DNA of 64,000 bases from Clitoria ternatea. Lineage: Eukaryota > Streptophyta > Magnoliopsida > Fabales > Fabaceae. Positions 1 to 10,974 of the stretch are shown here, piece by piece. The position numbers were made by a program, and so were the translations under genes. Location: the NCBI GenBank assembly GCA_037962975.1, contig CM075675.1, forward strand, positions 43,012,501 to 43,076,500. The letters run 5' to 3'. Each line of letters opens with the position of its first letter. Within the stretch, counting starts at the first letter, position 1. The notes below the pieces were generated by a model. That model ran no database searches and was not told the DNA's origin. It saw nothing but the letters and a program-made list of their open reading frames with translations.

Positions 1-539
1 ATTCTCGCTTAAGCGAGGTGGGATCCCGCTCAGGCGAGGATCCCTTGTGTCAGTGTTATAGCTTCTGGACAAATCTCTCCCAGTGAGTGGGACATCCGCT
101 CAAGCGAGCTGCGTATTATGTAATCAGGGGAGTTACTGGACGAATCTCGCTCAAGCGGGCATGGCCGCGCTTGAGCGAGCTAGTGAGGAAATGGTCACTG
201 TACATTTTTCGTCCAAGCGTGTGTGAGTGGCTTGAGCGAAAGTGTGAAGTCTGATGCTGGGATGGTGCTCACTCAAGTGAGTGACTGGTATGGTTGTGTT
301 TTGACCGAGTGTGACGAGTTTATGGTGAGTAAGTGGGATTCCGGACGAAATTTCACTAAGAGTGGTGATCTGTCCTGAACCGGGGTCTAGGATCCGGTGT
401 CGGGACAGCCTCAAGAGTAGAAGATTGAATGGAATTGAAGACCGACTGTGTGTATCCGATCTCTATGATCCGGCCTCTATGTGTGTGGAGGTTAGTCTTG
501 TTGTCCAGGAGATCCTTCACACTGACCTCTCGCGTTGGT

Positions 540-600
540 GTGGGCGACAGGTGGTGTCACCTGCGAAGATTCTCTGACGCTCAAGTTAGAAGATGCTCAA
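540..600. repeat. Dispersed repeat block, copy 1
   Basis: A block reading roughly GGCGACAGGTGGTGTCACCT, followed by GCGAAGATTCTCTGACGCTC, recurs in diverged form near 31670-31725 and 40175-40235. The shared frame is a G-rich stretch, a GTG.CACCT core, an ACTC or TCTC stretch, then CGCTCAAGT or a similar end. It looks like a conserved segment of an old dispersed element that I cannot classify. Confidence 0.4.
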
Positions 601-1234
601 ACAGTATAATAGCAAGAGAGAGAGCAAGGACCACATAACCTGGAACATGTATTGCCACATGTTACTTATAGTCGAGCGTGGAAATGAATCGTTAGGTGTT
701 AGTGGGCCCACTGGTTCTGATAACGTGTATAAAGAGTTAATCCGAGTGGGCCAGCATTTAGAGTGTGTCAGGAGGGTAGGTGAATTATCAGTGTACTTTT
801 CTGTCACATGGGTGGAAAGGTAATCACTTTTTTCATAAATCACGCTGGTGATTGTACCTACTCCTGTCGGTGGATGAAAGGGACATACTCCACTGTGCAG
901 AATGCCTTCTTTATTATGATATTGGAGCGGATAGACCACCTGGTATCTTAGATGTCACCTCGGATGACCGGTGTAAGTGCAGTTTGCCTAGTTTGTTGCA
1001 GACCAGATCGATATCTTTGACACCGGTTGAACTTTAGGACGGCTATAAAGAATTTACTTCAGGTGAGATCGGATCAGCATGTTCACCGACTGGATCATTA
1101 TCCTGGGATACCGGTTGACTTCTAGGAAGGCTGAGTCGGCCTTTTATCCTTAAAACCAGTATCTAGATCGGATAACCTTGGGGCCGGTATCCAGACCGGA
1201 TCAAGTGGGAACCTTAAAAAATAATTCTATGATG

Positions 1235-1910
1235 TAGTGAATTTCCGAGTGAAATACCGAGTGGGCTATGTCCGAGACAGAACCTTCCGAGTGAGGAAGT
1301 GCGTATAATTACGAGTGATGGGTCTCCCAATATGATACCCCGGGTAGTGGTGTTCCGAGTGGAAATTCCAGAGTTCAAAGTAACTCGTTCCGAGTGGAGC
1401 CCCTTCGTGTGTGTAATTCCGAGTGGGGATGGCACCGATTGGGGATATATGATGTGTTTGCCCAGAAGTACTCTAAAATAACTTCGCCCGAGTGAAAGAC
1501 TTAGTGCTAGGAAACCCTCGTTCGAGTGAAAGAGAAAGGAGTCGGCTTTGTAATAAGTTTACCGAGTGGAAAACCGATCGAGTGATGGTCGGTCTTGGAA
1601 TTAATTTGCCGAGTAAAAGACCGCTCGAGAGAAGAGTCGGTTTTGAAATAATTCACCGAGTGAGGACCGATCAGGTAATGAGTCGGTTTTGGAGTAATTA
1701 GCCGAGTGATAGACTATGTGAGTGTGAGTTGACCCTAGAATGATTTGGTTGAATAAAAAATGGGTCGGTCTAGATTGTTATGTCAAGTGGGAAGCCGAGT
1801 GTGAGATGACTCGGATCTGGATAAATTTTGCCGAGTGAAAACCGAATGAATGATGGGTCGTTTTGGGGGGATTCTATCAACAGAAACCCGAGTGTTAGGA
1901 AATTTATCGA
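1235..1910. repeat. Irregular array of CCGAGTG motifs
   Basis: The heptamer CCGAGTG, often extended as TTCCGAGTGGA or TCGAGTGAAAG, occurs more than twenty times in about 680 bp at irregular 15-40 bp spacing. The intervening bases are not conserved, so this is neither a simple satellite nor a tandem gene fragment. No reading frame is preserved. Confidence 0.6.
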
Positions 1911-2381
1911 ATGAGTGAGCATATGCTCGGCTCTGGGAGTTATTTGCTTAGGCGAGGAGGTTTCGCCCAAGTTAGTTATGGGTTATACTGGTACTGGCCG
2001 AATTCCGCTCAAGCGAATGGCCTTAGTTGTGATGCTCGCCCAAGCGAGTCAGTATGGAACTCATTTATGGATGATTTTCGCCCATGCTCGCTGGCTCCGC
2101 CCAAGCGAAGCTTGTGTCTCTCGCTCAAGCGAGTCGGTTTTAGCTTGAGCGAAGCTCCCCCTGTTGCTTCTTATTTCTGTTCGCTCTACTCCCTTCTGTC
2201 TCACCCATGCGTATTGTTCGGCACTCGCTCAAGCGAGTGGTGATTTCGCTTGGGTGAGTGACCCCCCTGATGGAATTTTCCTTTCTTTTCTCTCGGTTCT
2301 GTTTATATTGACCCTTCTTTTCTCGGTTCTGATGGCTTGGGGCCTTCTTCCCTTATATTGTATGAGGCTTGAGGGGATGTA

Positions 2382-2386
<5 letters not shown>

Positions 2387-2430
<44 letters not shown>
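2387..2430. repeat. (AT)n microsatellite
   Basis: An uninterrupted AT dinucleotide run of about 22 units, flanked by AAAGGG and TAAGACATTG. It is a likely length-polymorphic marker. Confidence 0.95.
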
Positions 2431-2433
<3 letters not shown>

Positions 2434-2924
2434 GACATTGATATGGTGGTGTTGAATAATGATTAAAATATTGGGATGACTTGATTATGCCCATAATACA
2501 CATAATGAGAAACATAAAATCTTAACCACCAAGAATGATCATACGAAAGCAATGTTAAGGGCTTGATGATGAGTCATGAAATGTATGTCCAAGAACATGA
2601 TTGTGTTGGGCATAAGTGTGATTGCCTTAAGTGGAATGATGAATATGCTTCGAATAATTTTATGTATGGACTAATACTATGATTGGCTGCCATGCCTTTG
2701 TATATCCATGTGTGGATTATTATGAATGATGTTGTGGCCATTGAAGTACCTATTATATGTATGTTGTGCCTTGAGGGGCCTTGTGAATGTTTGTATGCCA
2801 TTGATGATAAAAACTAAAATATACAATATACCCCTAAATGAGAGGGTGAGATACCCTTGCGAGGTTGTTGTTGAGCATATGCATTATTGCATTGCATTCA
2901 TGGCATGACATAGCATTGATACTT

Positions 2925-3330
2925 TGTGATTGCGATCACAGTGATGAAAGATCCTGCGGGATTCTATGAAGGGAGTACCCCTTGCGAGGCGGGAAACCAA
3001 TGTGATGATGATATGATATTGCGCCGGTGGTTGCGATCACCCGGTTGTGAAATGTGAAAGGCTCTGCGGGGACCATTGTATAATGATGAGCCAGTGGTTG
3101 CGATCACTTGGTATTTTATATGATAAAGGGCTTGCGACCACCTATGATGCCCATGGTTGCGATCATGAGGCGGGAGTACCCCTTGCGAGGCGGGAAACCT
3201 ATGAGAATTGTTGAAACGTGGTTGCGATCACGAGAAGCACCTTGCGAGGCTGCTATAGGGAGTACCCCTTGCGAGGCGGGAAACCAACGATTATGAACAA
3301 ATGATTATGGTGGTTGCGATCACCCGTGAT
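2925..3330. repeat. Interspersed array of GGTTGCGATCACC and CCCTTGCGAGGCGGGAAACC
   Basis: Two short motifs alternate here. One is a TTGCGATCAC core, first seen as GTGATTGCGATCAC at about 2927 and then near 3028, 3100, 3152, 3223 and 3312. The other is a longer block with the core CCCTTGCGAGGCGGGAAACC, near 2978, 3180 and 3268. A ribosomal or protein-coding origin is not evident. The flanking TGATGA-rich DNA to about 4430 holds no gene and reads like decayed LTR sequence. Confidence 0.6.
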
Positions 3331-5118
3331 ATGAAATCGGATCCGTTGCATATGCATTAAACAGATAACATATGCATTAGCTTAAGACCATGGCATTTGA
3401 GATGGGATGACCACGAGTGTTGAGAAACCCCTTGCGAGAAGGTATTGAGTGAAACCTTAATGAATTAATGATGATAATGATTGTGAATGCCCTTGTTGAT
3501 AAGTGGCAAAGTGATGGTGTTTGTGATTGTGTATATGTTGTGCTTATTTATGATATGAATTGCGATTCATGAGGCTTGTATGCCTATTGTGATAATGAGA
3601 TAATGAATGAATGATAATTTGATGTTTTGATAGCAAAGCACACATGATGTTTGTATGCATATACACATGATCACAATATATATATATTATTCATCATTTT
3701 GAATGTATAACTCACTCTCCCATGTGGTCTCTTTTTTAGCATTGTGATCCAGGTTGCCATGGGATGAGTTCGGATTTTAATTAAAGCTTGGATGAAGGTA
3801 AATAGTGGTAGAGGAAGTGCCTTGGCCGGCATCATTTATGAGTTCTTATGTAATGAATGAATTGGTTATGAGAATGTAGATGATTTAGAGATTTTGAGTA
3901 TGTATAAGATAATCCTTTGAATTGATGGATAGTGAATATATATGTAGAATGTAAGAGATGATTTGATGTATATTAGAAGGATTGAAATTGCATGATGAAC
4001 ATCGATGATTGTGATTGTCGGGTGAAGATTTTTGAATGAATATGTATATATATGTGTATATATATAATTATATCTTAGGCATTGTATGCTTATGTAATTA
4101 TGTAAAATGATGATGGTTGTCTATTAGGCTTATGATATGCCATTGCATGCTTTGCCGAGCCTTTTCTCATATCGTCATATATGGGACTAGGCGTGTGCCC
4201 GGTATACATATTCTTTCGCTGTAAACTCCACTATTTTCATATACCGTTATGGGCAATTTATCTATCGATCCAACTTTAGGTTATATAATCTCACTCTTTG
4301 GTTTTCTGTGATTTGGGTCTTGATGTGATCATGGTGGTGTCTTGGAAATGTTTTCAAACGTGAAAAATTTACTCTCATTTTTATTAATTATGACGATCAC
4401 ATCGGGATTCGAGTACAGAAAATCGGGGGTGTTATACACACCAACTTGGGTTCCTCATTTATATTATAATCTACTATCTATATATTTACGCCTTTTTATC
4501 ATCTCACATTACTTTTCTAATTCGTATTGTTTGCCACAACTATCATTTAGTCTTCTCAACAACTATTACCGTTAATTATATGTCAACTTATTAATTAACT
4601 TCACATTCTCAATATCTCTGATTTCTCACGTTTCACCTAACTCACAACTTGCCATTATTCATATTTAAAACCTAATCCTCTCATAATCTATTTAAATTGT
4701 CGTCATTCTTTAATTGATCGCCATTGGATATTAAAATTAGTTTAAAGTAATCAATAGCGGTTATAATATACCATTTTCCTATACGCCAACGATGCAAGTA
4801 AATTTCTACATTAACCTTAACTTAGCACACCCCCTTACCTCGAGTTCGCACTTTCAAAGCTTCAAATCAAGTACCAACTCCACCAAATTCATAAGAGATC
4901 TAATATTCAAGAAATTCACAAACCTACTTAGTGTTTCGGCTTTCGAAACAACATCCATTATACTGAAATAAAATTAAATATTCTATTAAAGCTTCTTAAG
5001 ATTATCGTTTCACTTTCGATCTTCGATCTTAAGCTCTGCTCCGCTTAAAAGGTCCTCCGACACTTGGTTCGTAACCTAGCAACACCGGAACAACAATACA
5101 TTAGTGATTTAGCGATAC
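3331..5118. other. Gene-free repeat-derived DNA left of the Ogre element
   Basis: No ORF with recognisable content is seen. Around 4415-4440 the sequence reads ATCGGGGGTGTTATACA, which could be an LTR end. The segment at about 4810-5118 resembles, at low identity, part of the Tekay-like LTR near 42520-42560, and its block ACATTAGTGATTTAGCGATA matches a diverged copy near 34798. The Ogre element therefore probably inserted into an older LTR. Confidence 0.4.
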
Positions 5119-5123
5119 CCATT
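5119..5123. repeat. Target-site duplication CCATT (left)
   Basis: CCATT directly precedes the TG of the left LTR. The same five bases directly follow the CA of the right LTR at 24632-24636, as expected for an integrase-made 5 bp duplication. Confidence 0.93.
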
Positions 5124-5615
5124 TGTGAACACCTATTTTTGTCCGGCAAAATATATATATGAAAAAAAAGAAAAAAAAGGAGTTTATTTGTCCTAGAATC
5201 CGGAGTCAATGTTGACTGCATTAACCGGGGTCCTAGCACGGTCTCATGACCGGTGTTACCTCACTAATTCTAAGCTCGTACAGCCTCAGTGGAGTACGGT
5301 ATTTTACACCTGAGTTCGGTGGGAATCCGAGGTTCTTCAAGTTAAAACTGATGTCTTAATCCGTACTTGAACTTCAAGACACACCGGAGGTAAACCTGCA
5401 GAAGATTCCCCAATGCTTAATATTTAACCGAGGTGAAGAGAAATGTCCATAGTTGACCGATGATTTCAGACCCCGGTTATGACTTACCAGTTCTTATTGG
5501 TGACGCGGTACAGTGCTTAGAACCTCGTCCAGTCCAGATTGCCACCCCGGATCATATTTAAAAATTATATTAAAAATTGCATAGTGACCGTTGGAATAGT
5601 AACCATTCCCCATTT

Positions 5616-5625
5616 CTATAAATAC
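5616..5625 (+). promoter_or_regulatory. Upstream TATA box in the 5' LTR
   Basis: CTATAAATAC is a strong plant TATA box. It lies 74 bp upstream of the ATG of the 44-codon ORF, with a CT-rich leader of the kind common in plant 5' UTRs between them. The right LTR has the same box at about 21792-21801. Confidence 0.6.
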
Positions 5626-5689
5626 CCAATCCCTTTTCATTTCCTACCACACCTCTCATTTCATCAATTCTCTTCATTTCTCTCAAGCA

Positions 5690-5824
5690 ATGGCGGATGG
5701 ATGCCGAAGCCAAGAAGAAAGAATAAGGGAGGGAAGACGATGTTTTGTGACTACCTTTTTACTCCTTATAGTGTGGGTAGTAATTTATATTTATTGGATA
5801 CTTTATTTATTTCCATATATGTAA
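5690..5824 (+). CDS. Small ORF in the 5' LTR: 44-residue putative single-pass membrane peptide
   Basis: I do not recognise this ORF. It begins at an ATG in a very good plant initiation context (AAGCAATGGCG), 74 bp downstream of a TATA box and after a CT-rich leader. The predicted peptide has a short charged N-terminal half (about residues 1-17, rich in Arg and Glu). It then has an uninterrupted hydrophobic stretch of about 26 residues rich in Leu, Ile, Val, Trp and Tyr, ending at a TAA. That layout suits a single-pass membrane or signal-anchor peptide. The twin copy in the right LTR (21866-22000) is also open, with one synonymous and one missense difference. No family assignment is offered. 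It may be a chance ORF in a promoter-proximal leader, because two LTR copies of one insertion share ancestry and do not by themselves prove selection. Confidence 0.4.
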   Translation: MADGCRSQEERIREGRRCFVTTFLLLIVWVVIYIYWILYLFPYM

Positions 5825-5861
5825 TAAATAATTTATGTTTCCATTCATATTTTTAAATAAA

Positions 5862-6160
5862 AGGTCCAAAAAAAAGAGAAAAAATCAGAAAAAAAATAAA
5901 AAAAGGGCAAAAAAAATAAAATAAAAAATAAAAAAACGAAAATAATAAAAATAAAAATCAAATAAAAAAAGGGCAAAAAAAAAGAAAAGAAAAAGAAAAA
6001 GAAAAAGAAAAAAATGGGCCAAAAAAAAAAGACAAAAAAAATCTAAAAAAAAGAGGAAAATGGGCCCAAAAAAATCAAAAAAATGAAATGGGCCAAAAAA
6101 AAGGTCCAAAAAAAAGAGTTAAAAAAAACAGAATAAAAAAAAGAAAAAAAAGAAAAGAAA
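5862..6160. repeat. A-rich low-complexity tract in the 5' LTR
   Basis: Runs of A broken by GGGCC, GGGCAAA and AAGAAA units. The right LTR has the matching tract at about 22040-22335 with small length differences. The long minus-strand frames here, rich in Phe and Leu, are low-complexity artefacts. Confidence 0.8.
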
Positions 6161-6307
6161 AGTCACGTAGGTTTTCGGTGATTTTAGTGGTGGGCCCCGG
6201 TTTGGTTGGATAATTGGAGAAAATTGAGGAAATTGACATTAAATTTGGACAAATTGAAAAAGTAGAAAAGTAATGTCATTTATGGAGGATCCAATGCCAA
6301 TTTTCTT

Positions 6308-6317
6308 CTATAAATAG
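6308..6317 (+). promoter_or_regulatory. Downstream TATA box in the 5' LTR
   Basis: CTATAAATAG lies in a unique stretch that also follows GGATCCAATG, a possible CCAAT-type context. It is the better candidate for the genomic-RNA promoter because it is closer to the internal region and follows the A-rich tract. The right LTR has the same box at 22484-22493. Confidence 0.55.
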
Positions 6318-6639
6318 GTGATATTGAAGCATTTTGGAGGAAGAAGAGGAAAAAGAGGGGAAAAAGTGTTAAATTTTTGTGAGAATTTTTAGAAGTTTTG
6401 GTTTTCAAAAATTACATTGTGTAATCCTAGTTAGGAAAATGAGTGCACCACTCTAGTTTGTCTTAGTATGTGAGTTTTGTGAGCTAAAATACTGTCCAAG
6501 TGTTGTAACCGGTATCCAAATACCTTCAAACCAAGTCTAAACAAAGCCAAAAGCAAAGGAAATCTACACAAAATTGATTTCCGACTTCCGTTCTAGTTCC
6601 TCTGTAATTGTTCTTGTACCAAGGTATTTTTTATTAATA

Positions 6640-7530
6640 CAAGGATGTTTATTTACATTTATTTATTCATCTTTATTTAGTTGTTATTTATTTTTCTGCA
6701 CTTTTATTTCTCTTTATTTATATTCAAGCACTTTATTTTTCTACACTTATTTGTCTGTAGTTATTTATCTGTTTATTTATTTTTCTGCATCTCCATCTTT
6801 ATTTATTTATTTGTACCTTTATCTTTCTTTATTTATTTTTCTGAACTTTTATTTCTCTTTATTTACTTTTCTGCACTTTTATTATTAATTTATTTTTTTC
6901 GCACTTTATTTATCTGCACTTTACATTTCTGTAATTATTAGTTTATTTATTTATTTTCTGTATGATTATTTTTATTTATTTATTTTTATGCCCTTTTATT
7001 TCTATTTATTTACTTTTCTGTCCCTTTATTTTTATTATTTACTTTTCTACCCTTTTATTTTCATGTATTTACTTTTCTACCCCTTTATTTCATGTATTTA
7101 CTTTTCTACCCCTTTATTTTTATGTATTTACTTTCCTACTCCTTTATTTTTATTATTTACTTTTCTACCCCTTTATTTTCATGTATTTACTTTCCTACCC
7201 CTTTATTTTTATTATTTACTTTTCTGTCTCTTTATTTTCATATATTTACTTTCATGCCCTTTTATTTTTATTATTTACTTTTCTATCCCTTTATTTTTAT
7301 TATTTACATTCTCACCCCTTTATTTTATGTATTTATCTTTTTTGCCCTTTATTTCTTGTATTTATTTTTCCGCTCATTTATTTTTATTATTTTTTCTTTA
7401 CACTTTTATTTTTGCTTATTTATTTTTCTATACCTTTATTTTTTAAAGTTACTTATTTTTCTGCACGTTTATTTTTAGTTATTTATCTTTCTGCGCTTTT
7501 TTTTATTTTTCTATACTCTTTATTTATTTA
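6640..7530. repeat. T-rich minisatellite in the 5' LTR
   Basis: Imperfect units of about 27-28 bp with the core CCCCTTTATTTTTATTATTT, interspersed with TTTCTGCAC variants. The right LTR carries the homologous array at about 22820-23710 with unit-level differences, which fits replication slippage after insertion. The overlapping long plus-strand frames are translations of this repeat in all three frames and are not genes. Confidence 0.85.
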
Positions 7531-8462
7531 TTTATGTTTGATCATATTTAAATAATACATAATTATCCATTTTTATTATGGTCATGATTTCCTATTATTT
7601 TCTCTTAGTAACTTTTTGATAATTAAGAAAAATCATTATCATAACAAAAAAAATAAAAAAATCAAGACTAATAAATAATGTAATATTTATTCATTTATCT
7701 TTTTCTTAAATTTAAAATAAGATTAATTTAGATGAGACATCTTATTAATCTTATTTTTTTCTAAAAAATAATTAAATAATATTCCTTTGTCAATTTTAGT
7801 TAATTAAGTATATATATTTCTTTATTTTCATGTTGACGTGTTTAATTCTATTTTTTTCTTTCTTATGCTTTTTTTAACTTTTATTTATTTATTTATTTGT
7901 TTTGAACTTTATATTTCTCAATAAAACCAATAGATTTTTTTTCTAGAAAATAATTAAGACAAGACGTCTTATTGTTTTTATTTTTATGGCCTTTTAATTA
8001 TTTGTTTGTTTATTTTCTTAGAACTAAAAAAAATAACAAACTTAGGACATATGTTTTATTATTATTTTTGTTTTATTCTTATTTATATGTAATTTTTATT
8101 ATTATTAGTATGTATCTTATTTATCATTGTTTTTATGAAGGATGAAATATTAGATAATCATTTTTGTGAAATTATACATGATCAATTTGGGTAACCGTTT
8201 TTTTTACGGACAGTGTGGGGTGCTAATACCTTCCCCTCCTGTAATCCGACTCCCGGACTAAACAGAATCTCATTTTTTTTAAAAAAAAATAGTGCTGTTT
8301 AAAGGTTTTCCTAATATTTTCCTTAATAAATATTAGTGGCGACTCCTTGAACCCTTTATTTTCTTTAGGCCTCCCAAGGGCCTCATTTTCAATGCAGTTT
8401 CAATTTTCTTTTATTTGTCTTTAACCAGTCCGCGTCGTGCGCCGGGACCCCGGCGCGACAGA

Positions 8463-8480
8463 TGGCGACTCCACTAGGGA
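8463..8480 (+). other. Primer-binding site (tRNA-Arg type)
   Basis: TGGCGACTCCACTAGGGA begins 2 bp after the 5' LTR. It complements the 3' end of a plant tRNA-Arg including CCA, apart from about one mismatch. This is the primer class reported for Ogre elements. Confidence 0.85.
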
Positions 8481-9271
8481 CATTTTGAGAGTCAAGCCCG
8501 TTAAATTGATCTTGTGTGTTTTGTTGATTGTTAATTATTTCATCCTTTATATTTATTTATTATGTTGTTCTCGTTGTTCATCTAATCTTCCATTAATTTT
8601 AGATTTTATATTATTTTTTTACTTCTTTATTGCCTTAATTTAGAACCATAGGGTAGAAGACATGTGATATTTATTTTGCCTTATGTTTGTTCATTGTGAA
8701 GAATGGGTAAAAGTCCAGGTATGAATGCCCCACACACTTTACATTCATCATAATGCACACACTATTAGAAGGGACCCTATTCCTGGGCCCCGCAAAAGAC
8801 ATAGGCTAGGGGAGATTATTAGCGGTGTCATTTAGGACGAGACGTCCTACCATGATTCACGTGAAAATCTCAACCGGGGTGTTACCTTAGTTATGATGTC
8901 CGCACTAAGTAGGATTCCCTACTTTTTGCATAAGGCTCATAGCTAAAGATCAGGGCTCCGGTGACCTTCTTAGAACTAATTAGAACAATCACCTTTTGAA
9001 GAAACACGATTAAATAGCCTTAGAGCCAATTAGGTGGTTACCTTGTCTAAGACACAATTGGGCAAACATTCCTTTTATCTTTTATTCATTTGCACAAAGT
9101 TTTTTTTAAAAAAAAAATCATCAAAAATGTATATTTTCTATACTTAAGTCATGATAAATATTATCACACTCTTATGCGAGGATATTTATCAAACTGTTTT
9201 CTTTGTTAATCTGATTTATTTATTTCTTTTGTTAAAGGTGAAATTTAAACATCGGTAAGTATCACTAAAAA
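8481..9271 (+). other. Ogre 5' untranslated leader
   Basis: About 790 bp between the primer site and the ORF1 ATG. No gene is seen apart from a short open stretch at 8481-8643 that is probably fortuitous. A packaging or dimerisation signal would be expected here but cannot be identified by eye. Confidence 0.5.
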
Positions 9272-10573
9272 ATGGAATTTAACATGAGATCAAGTGATCA
9301 AGAAGTGAAGGCAACTGGTTTAAAAAATTTGTTACACCTCAAAGTCATCAGATCAAATACTAGCAATCTGTTGTCCTTAAGTAACAGGATGGATATTACT
9401 CAGAAAATGACCTTTACAAGGAAGTATGGAAAGATCCTAAAATTCTTAGAGGTCGAAGTGCAAGAAGGGGCCCTTACTACTCTAGCTCAATTTTATGATC
9501 CTCCTCTCCGTTGTTTTACATTTAAAGACTTCCAGTTAGCTCCTATTTTGGAGGAGTTTGAACAGATATTTGGCTTGCCATTAGAAGATTTGAAACCTTA
9601 TCGTCGAACTGAACATCATGCTTCAATCTTCAGTGTAGCTCGCATTCTCAAGATGGATCCTGAAATGGTTAAGAAGGCTCAATTAAACAGGAACCAAATT
9701 TTAGGATTCGCACTAAGCTTCTTTGAGCAGCAACTCCTTAGTCGGGCAGGGAAAGGAGAATGGGACGTGTTTGTTGACATTTTGGCGTTGGCCATTTATG
9801 GTGTGATCCTTTTCCCAAGCCTTGATAATTATATTGATTTCAAGGCAATTGATGTTTTCCTAGCTAGAAAGCTTAGAGGTGAAAGTTCCATGACTGCTGT
9901 CTTAGCTGATATCTATTTTACAATGGATTCCTATCACAACCGGAATGGGAAGAAGATCGTCTTTTGTCTACCCGCCTTGTATCTATGGCTTACTTCTCAT
10001 GTCTTCAATTAAGTTGGCAAGGTTAAATGTCCTATCTCTGATTTGAAGCTCCTTAGGTTAACCAAGAAGACTAATAGGGAGTGGGCAGGACATCTGGCAG
10101 GATTATCTGCTAGCATGATTCGGTGGTACCCTCAGTGGATGAACGTGGATTCCATTATTTATTGCTGTGGGAAATTTCTGAATGTGCCTCTCATAGGAAC
10201 TCAAGGATGCATCAATTACAATCCTAGCATTGCGAAAAGACAACTTGCTTATCCTATGATACAGCCTCCCGAAGAAGAAACAGTAACACCTTTTCTTCAT
10301 TATTATATTGAGGGAAATAGTGCTCCTGTTATTCAAACTGTCATTGATGCTTGGGGCAAGGTCCATAGGAAAGGAAAAGAATTGGGTGTCTGAAGTTATG
10401 CTGCAAAAGAAAGTTACCACCAGTGGATTTCAAATAGGGTAGCCATTGTCAAATTACCCTTCAAAGATCACGGTGCTTGTAACGCCACGGCCGCTTTTCA
10501 GGAATGAACGACTCGCCCTACAAACCAACACGAGACCTTTCCAATGTGCTTTTGTCCTCACTCACACATTTCC

Positions 10574-10642
10574 TGAGAACTTCCCAGGAGGTCACCCATC
10601 CCAGAATTACACCAAGTTAAGCACGCTTAACTTTGGAGTCCT
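10574..10642 (-). other. 5S rRNA-like promoter segment in TRIM LTR (copy 1)
   Basis: On the minus strand this reads GGACTCC, then AGTTAAGCGTGCTT (5S A-box region), then a diverged middle, then GGATGGGTGACCTCCTGGGA (C-box region). It covers only the 3' half of 5S rRNA and lacks the 5' strand of the molecule, so it is not a 5S gene. In Cassandra such segments are thought to recruit the Pol III machinery. Confidence 0.85.
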
Positions 10643-10799
10643 TATGTGATAGGCCACCGAAAAGGCTAATGCATTTGTTGATATAGGTAGTACGAATTCA
10701 TTCCTTTAAGCTATCCTCGACTGTATAGTCCCATACCTATACAGTCTTTGGATCCCTCTCATTCAGGTATGTATTTAATTCGTTCATGTGTCCCTCCCA

Positions 10800-10974
10800 C
10801 TGGAAGCCTGCCAGGAGCCGCTCCTTGTCCGTGCCTATGCACCGGCGATCACTCCCCGCCCTCAACAGTGCCCGGGATATCACATCCCCGCTGGAAGCCT
10901 GCCAGGAGCCGCTCCTTGTCCGTGCCCATACACCGGCGATCACTCCCCGCCCTCAACAGCGCCGGGATGTCACA
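10800..10974. repeat. Internal tandem duplication in TRIM LTR
   Basis: Two units of about 85-90 bp, both starting CTGGAAGCCTGCCAGGAGCC and containing CACCGGCGATCACTCCCCGC, lie side by side. The second TRIM LTR repeats the arrangement at 11366-11541. The duplication thus predates insertion and accounts for the LTR being longer than the few hundred bases usual for Cassandra. Confidence 0.85.

Larger units (their letters stand above)
1..2270. repeat. Retrotransposon-derived debris with CTCGCTCAAGCGAG motif clusters
   Basis: No credible gene is seen. The interval carries two clusters of a near-palindromic 14-mer, CTCGCTCAAGCGAG and close variants, at about 1-270 and 1935-2260. Exact or nearly exact copies lie at 4-17, 2120-2133 and 2224-2237. 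The same motif family occurs inside the LTRs of the Tekay-like element at 41330-41410 and 57487-57560, so this stretch is probably LTR-derived and cut off by the left window edge. All open frames here are short and read through the motif repeats. Confidence 0.55.
5124..8460 (+). repeat. 5' LTR of the Ogre-like element
   Basis: Starts TGTGAACACC and ends CGGCGCGACA. Inside are two TATA boxes (5616 and 6308), a 44-codon ORF, an A-rich tract at about 5862-6160 and a T-rich minisatellite at about 6640-7530. The segment at about 8205-8260 (GGGGTGCTAATACCTTCCCC) and the CG-rich tail match the usual U5 end of legume Tat-lineage LTRs as I remember them. Confidence 0.93.

Noticed and set aside
2925..3330. 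CRISPR-like array of repeats and spacers
   Set aside because: The host is a plant; repeats are of two kinds, imperfect, and unevenly spaced. The same applies to the CCGAGTG and TGACGCTACGCGTCA arrays.
5885..6109. Minus-strand Phe-rich ORF, with partners at 22009-22418 on both strands
   Set aside because: This is the translation of an A-rich low-complexity tract and differs between the two LTRs by slippage.
6574..7555. Overlapping long ORFs rich in Phe, Leu, Tyr and Ile, up to 197 codons, repeated at 22753-23724
   Set aside because: They lie in the T-rich 27-28 bp minisatellite of the Ogre LTR, are open in all three frames, and translate the repeat. No start context or domain is present.
10574..10642. 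5S rRNA gene
   Set aside because: Only the half containing the A-box and C-box is similar, the middle is diverged and the 5' strand of the 5S fold is missing. It belongs to the TRIM LTR.
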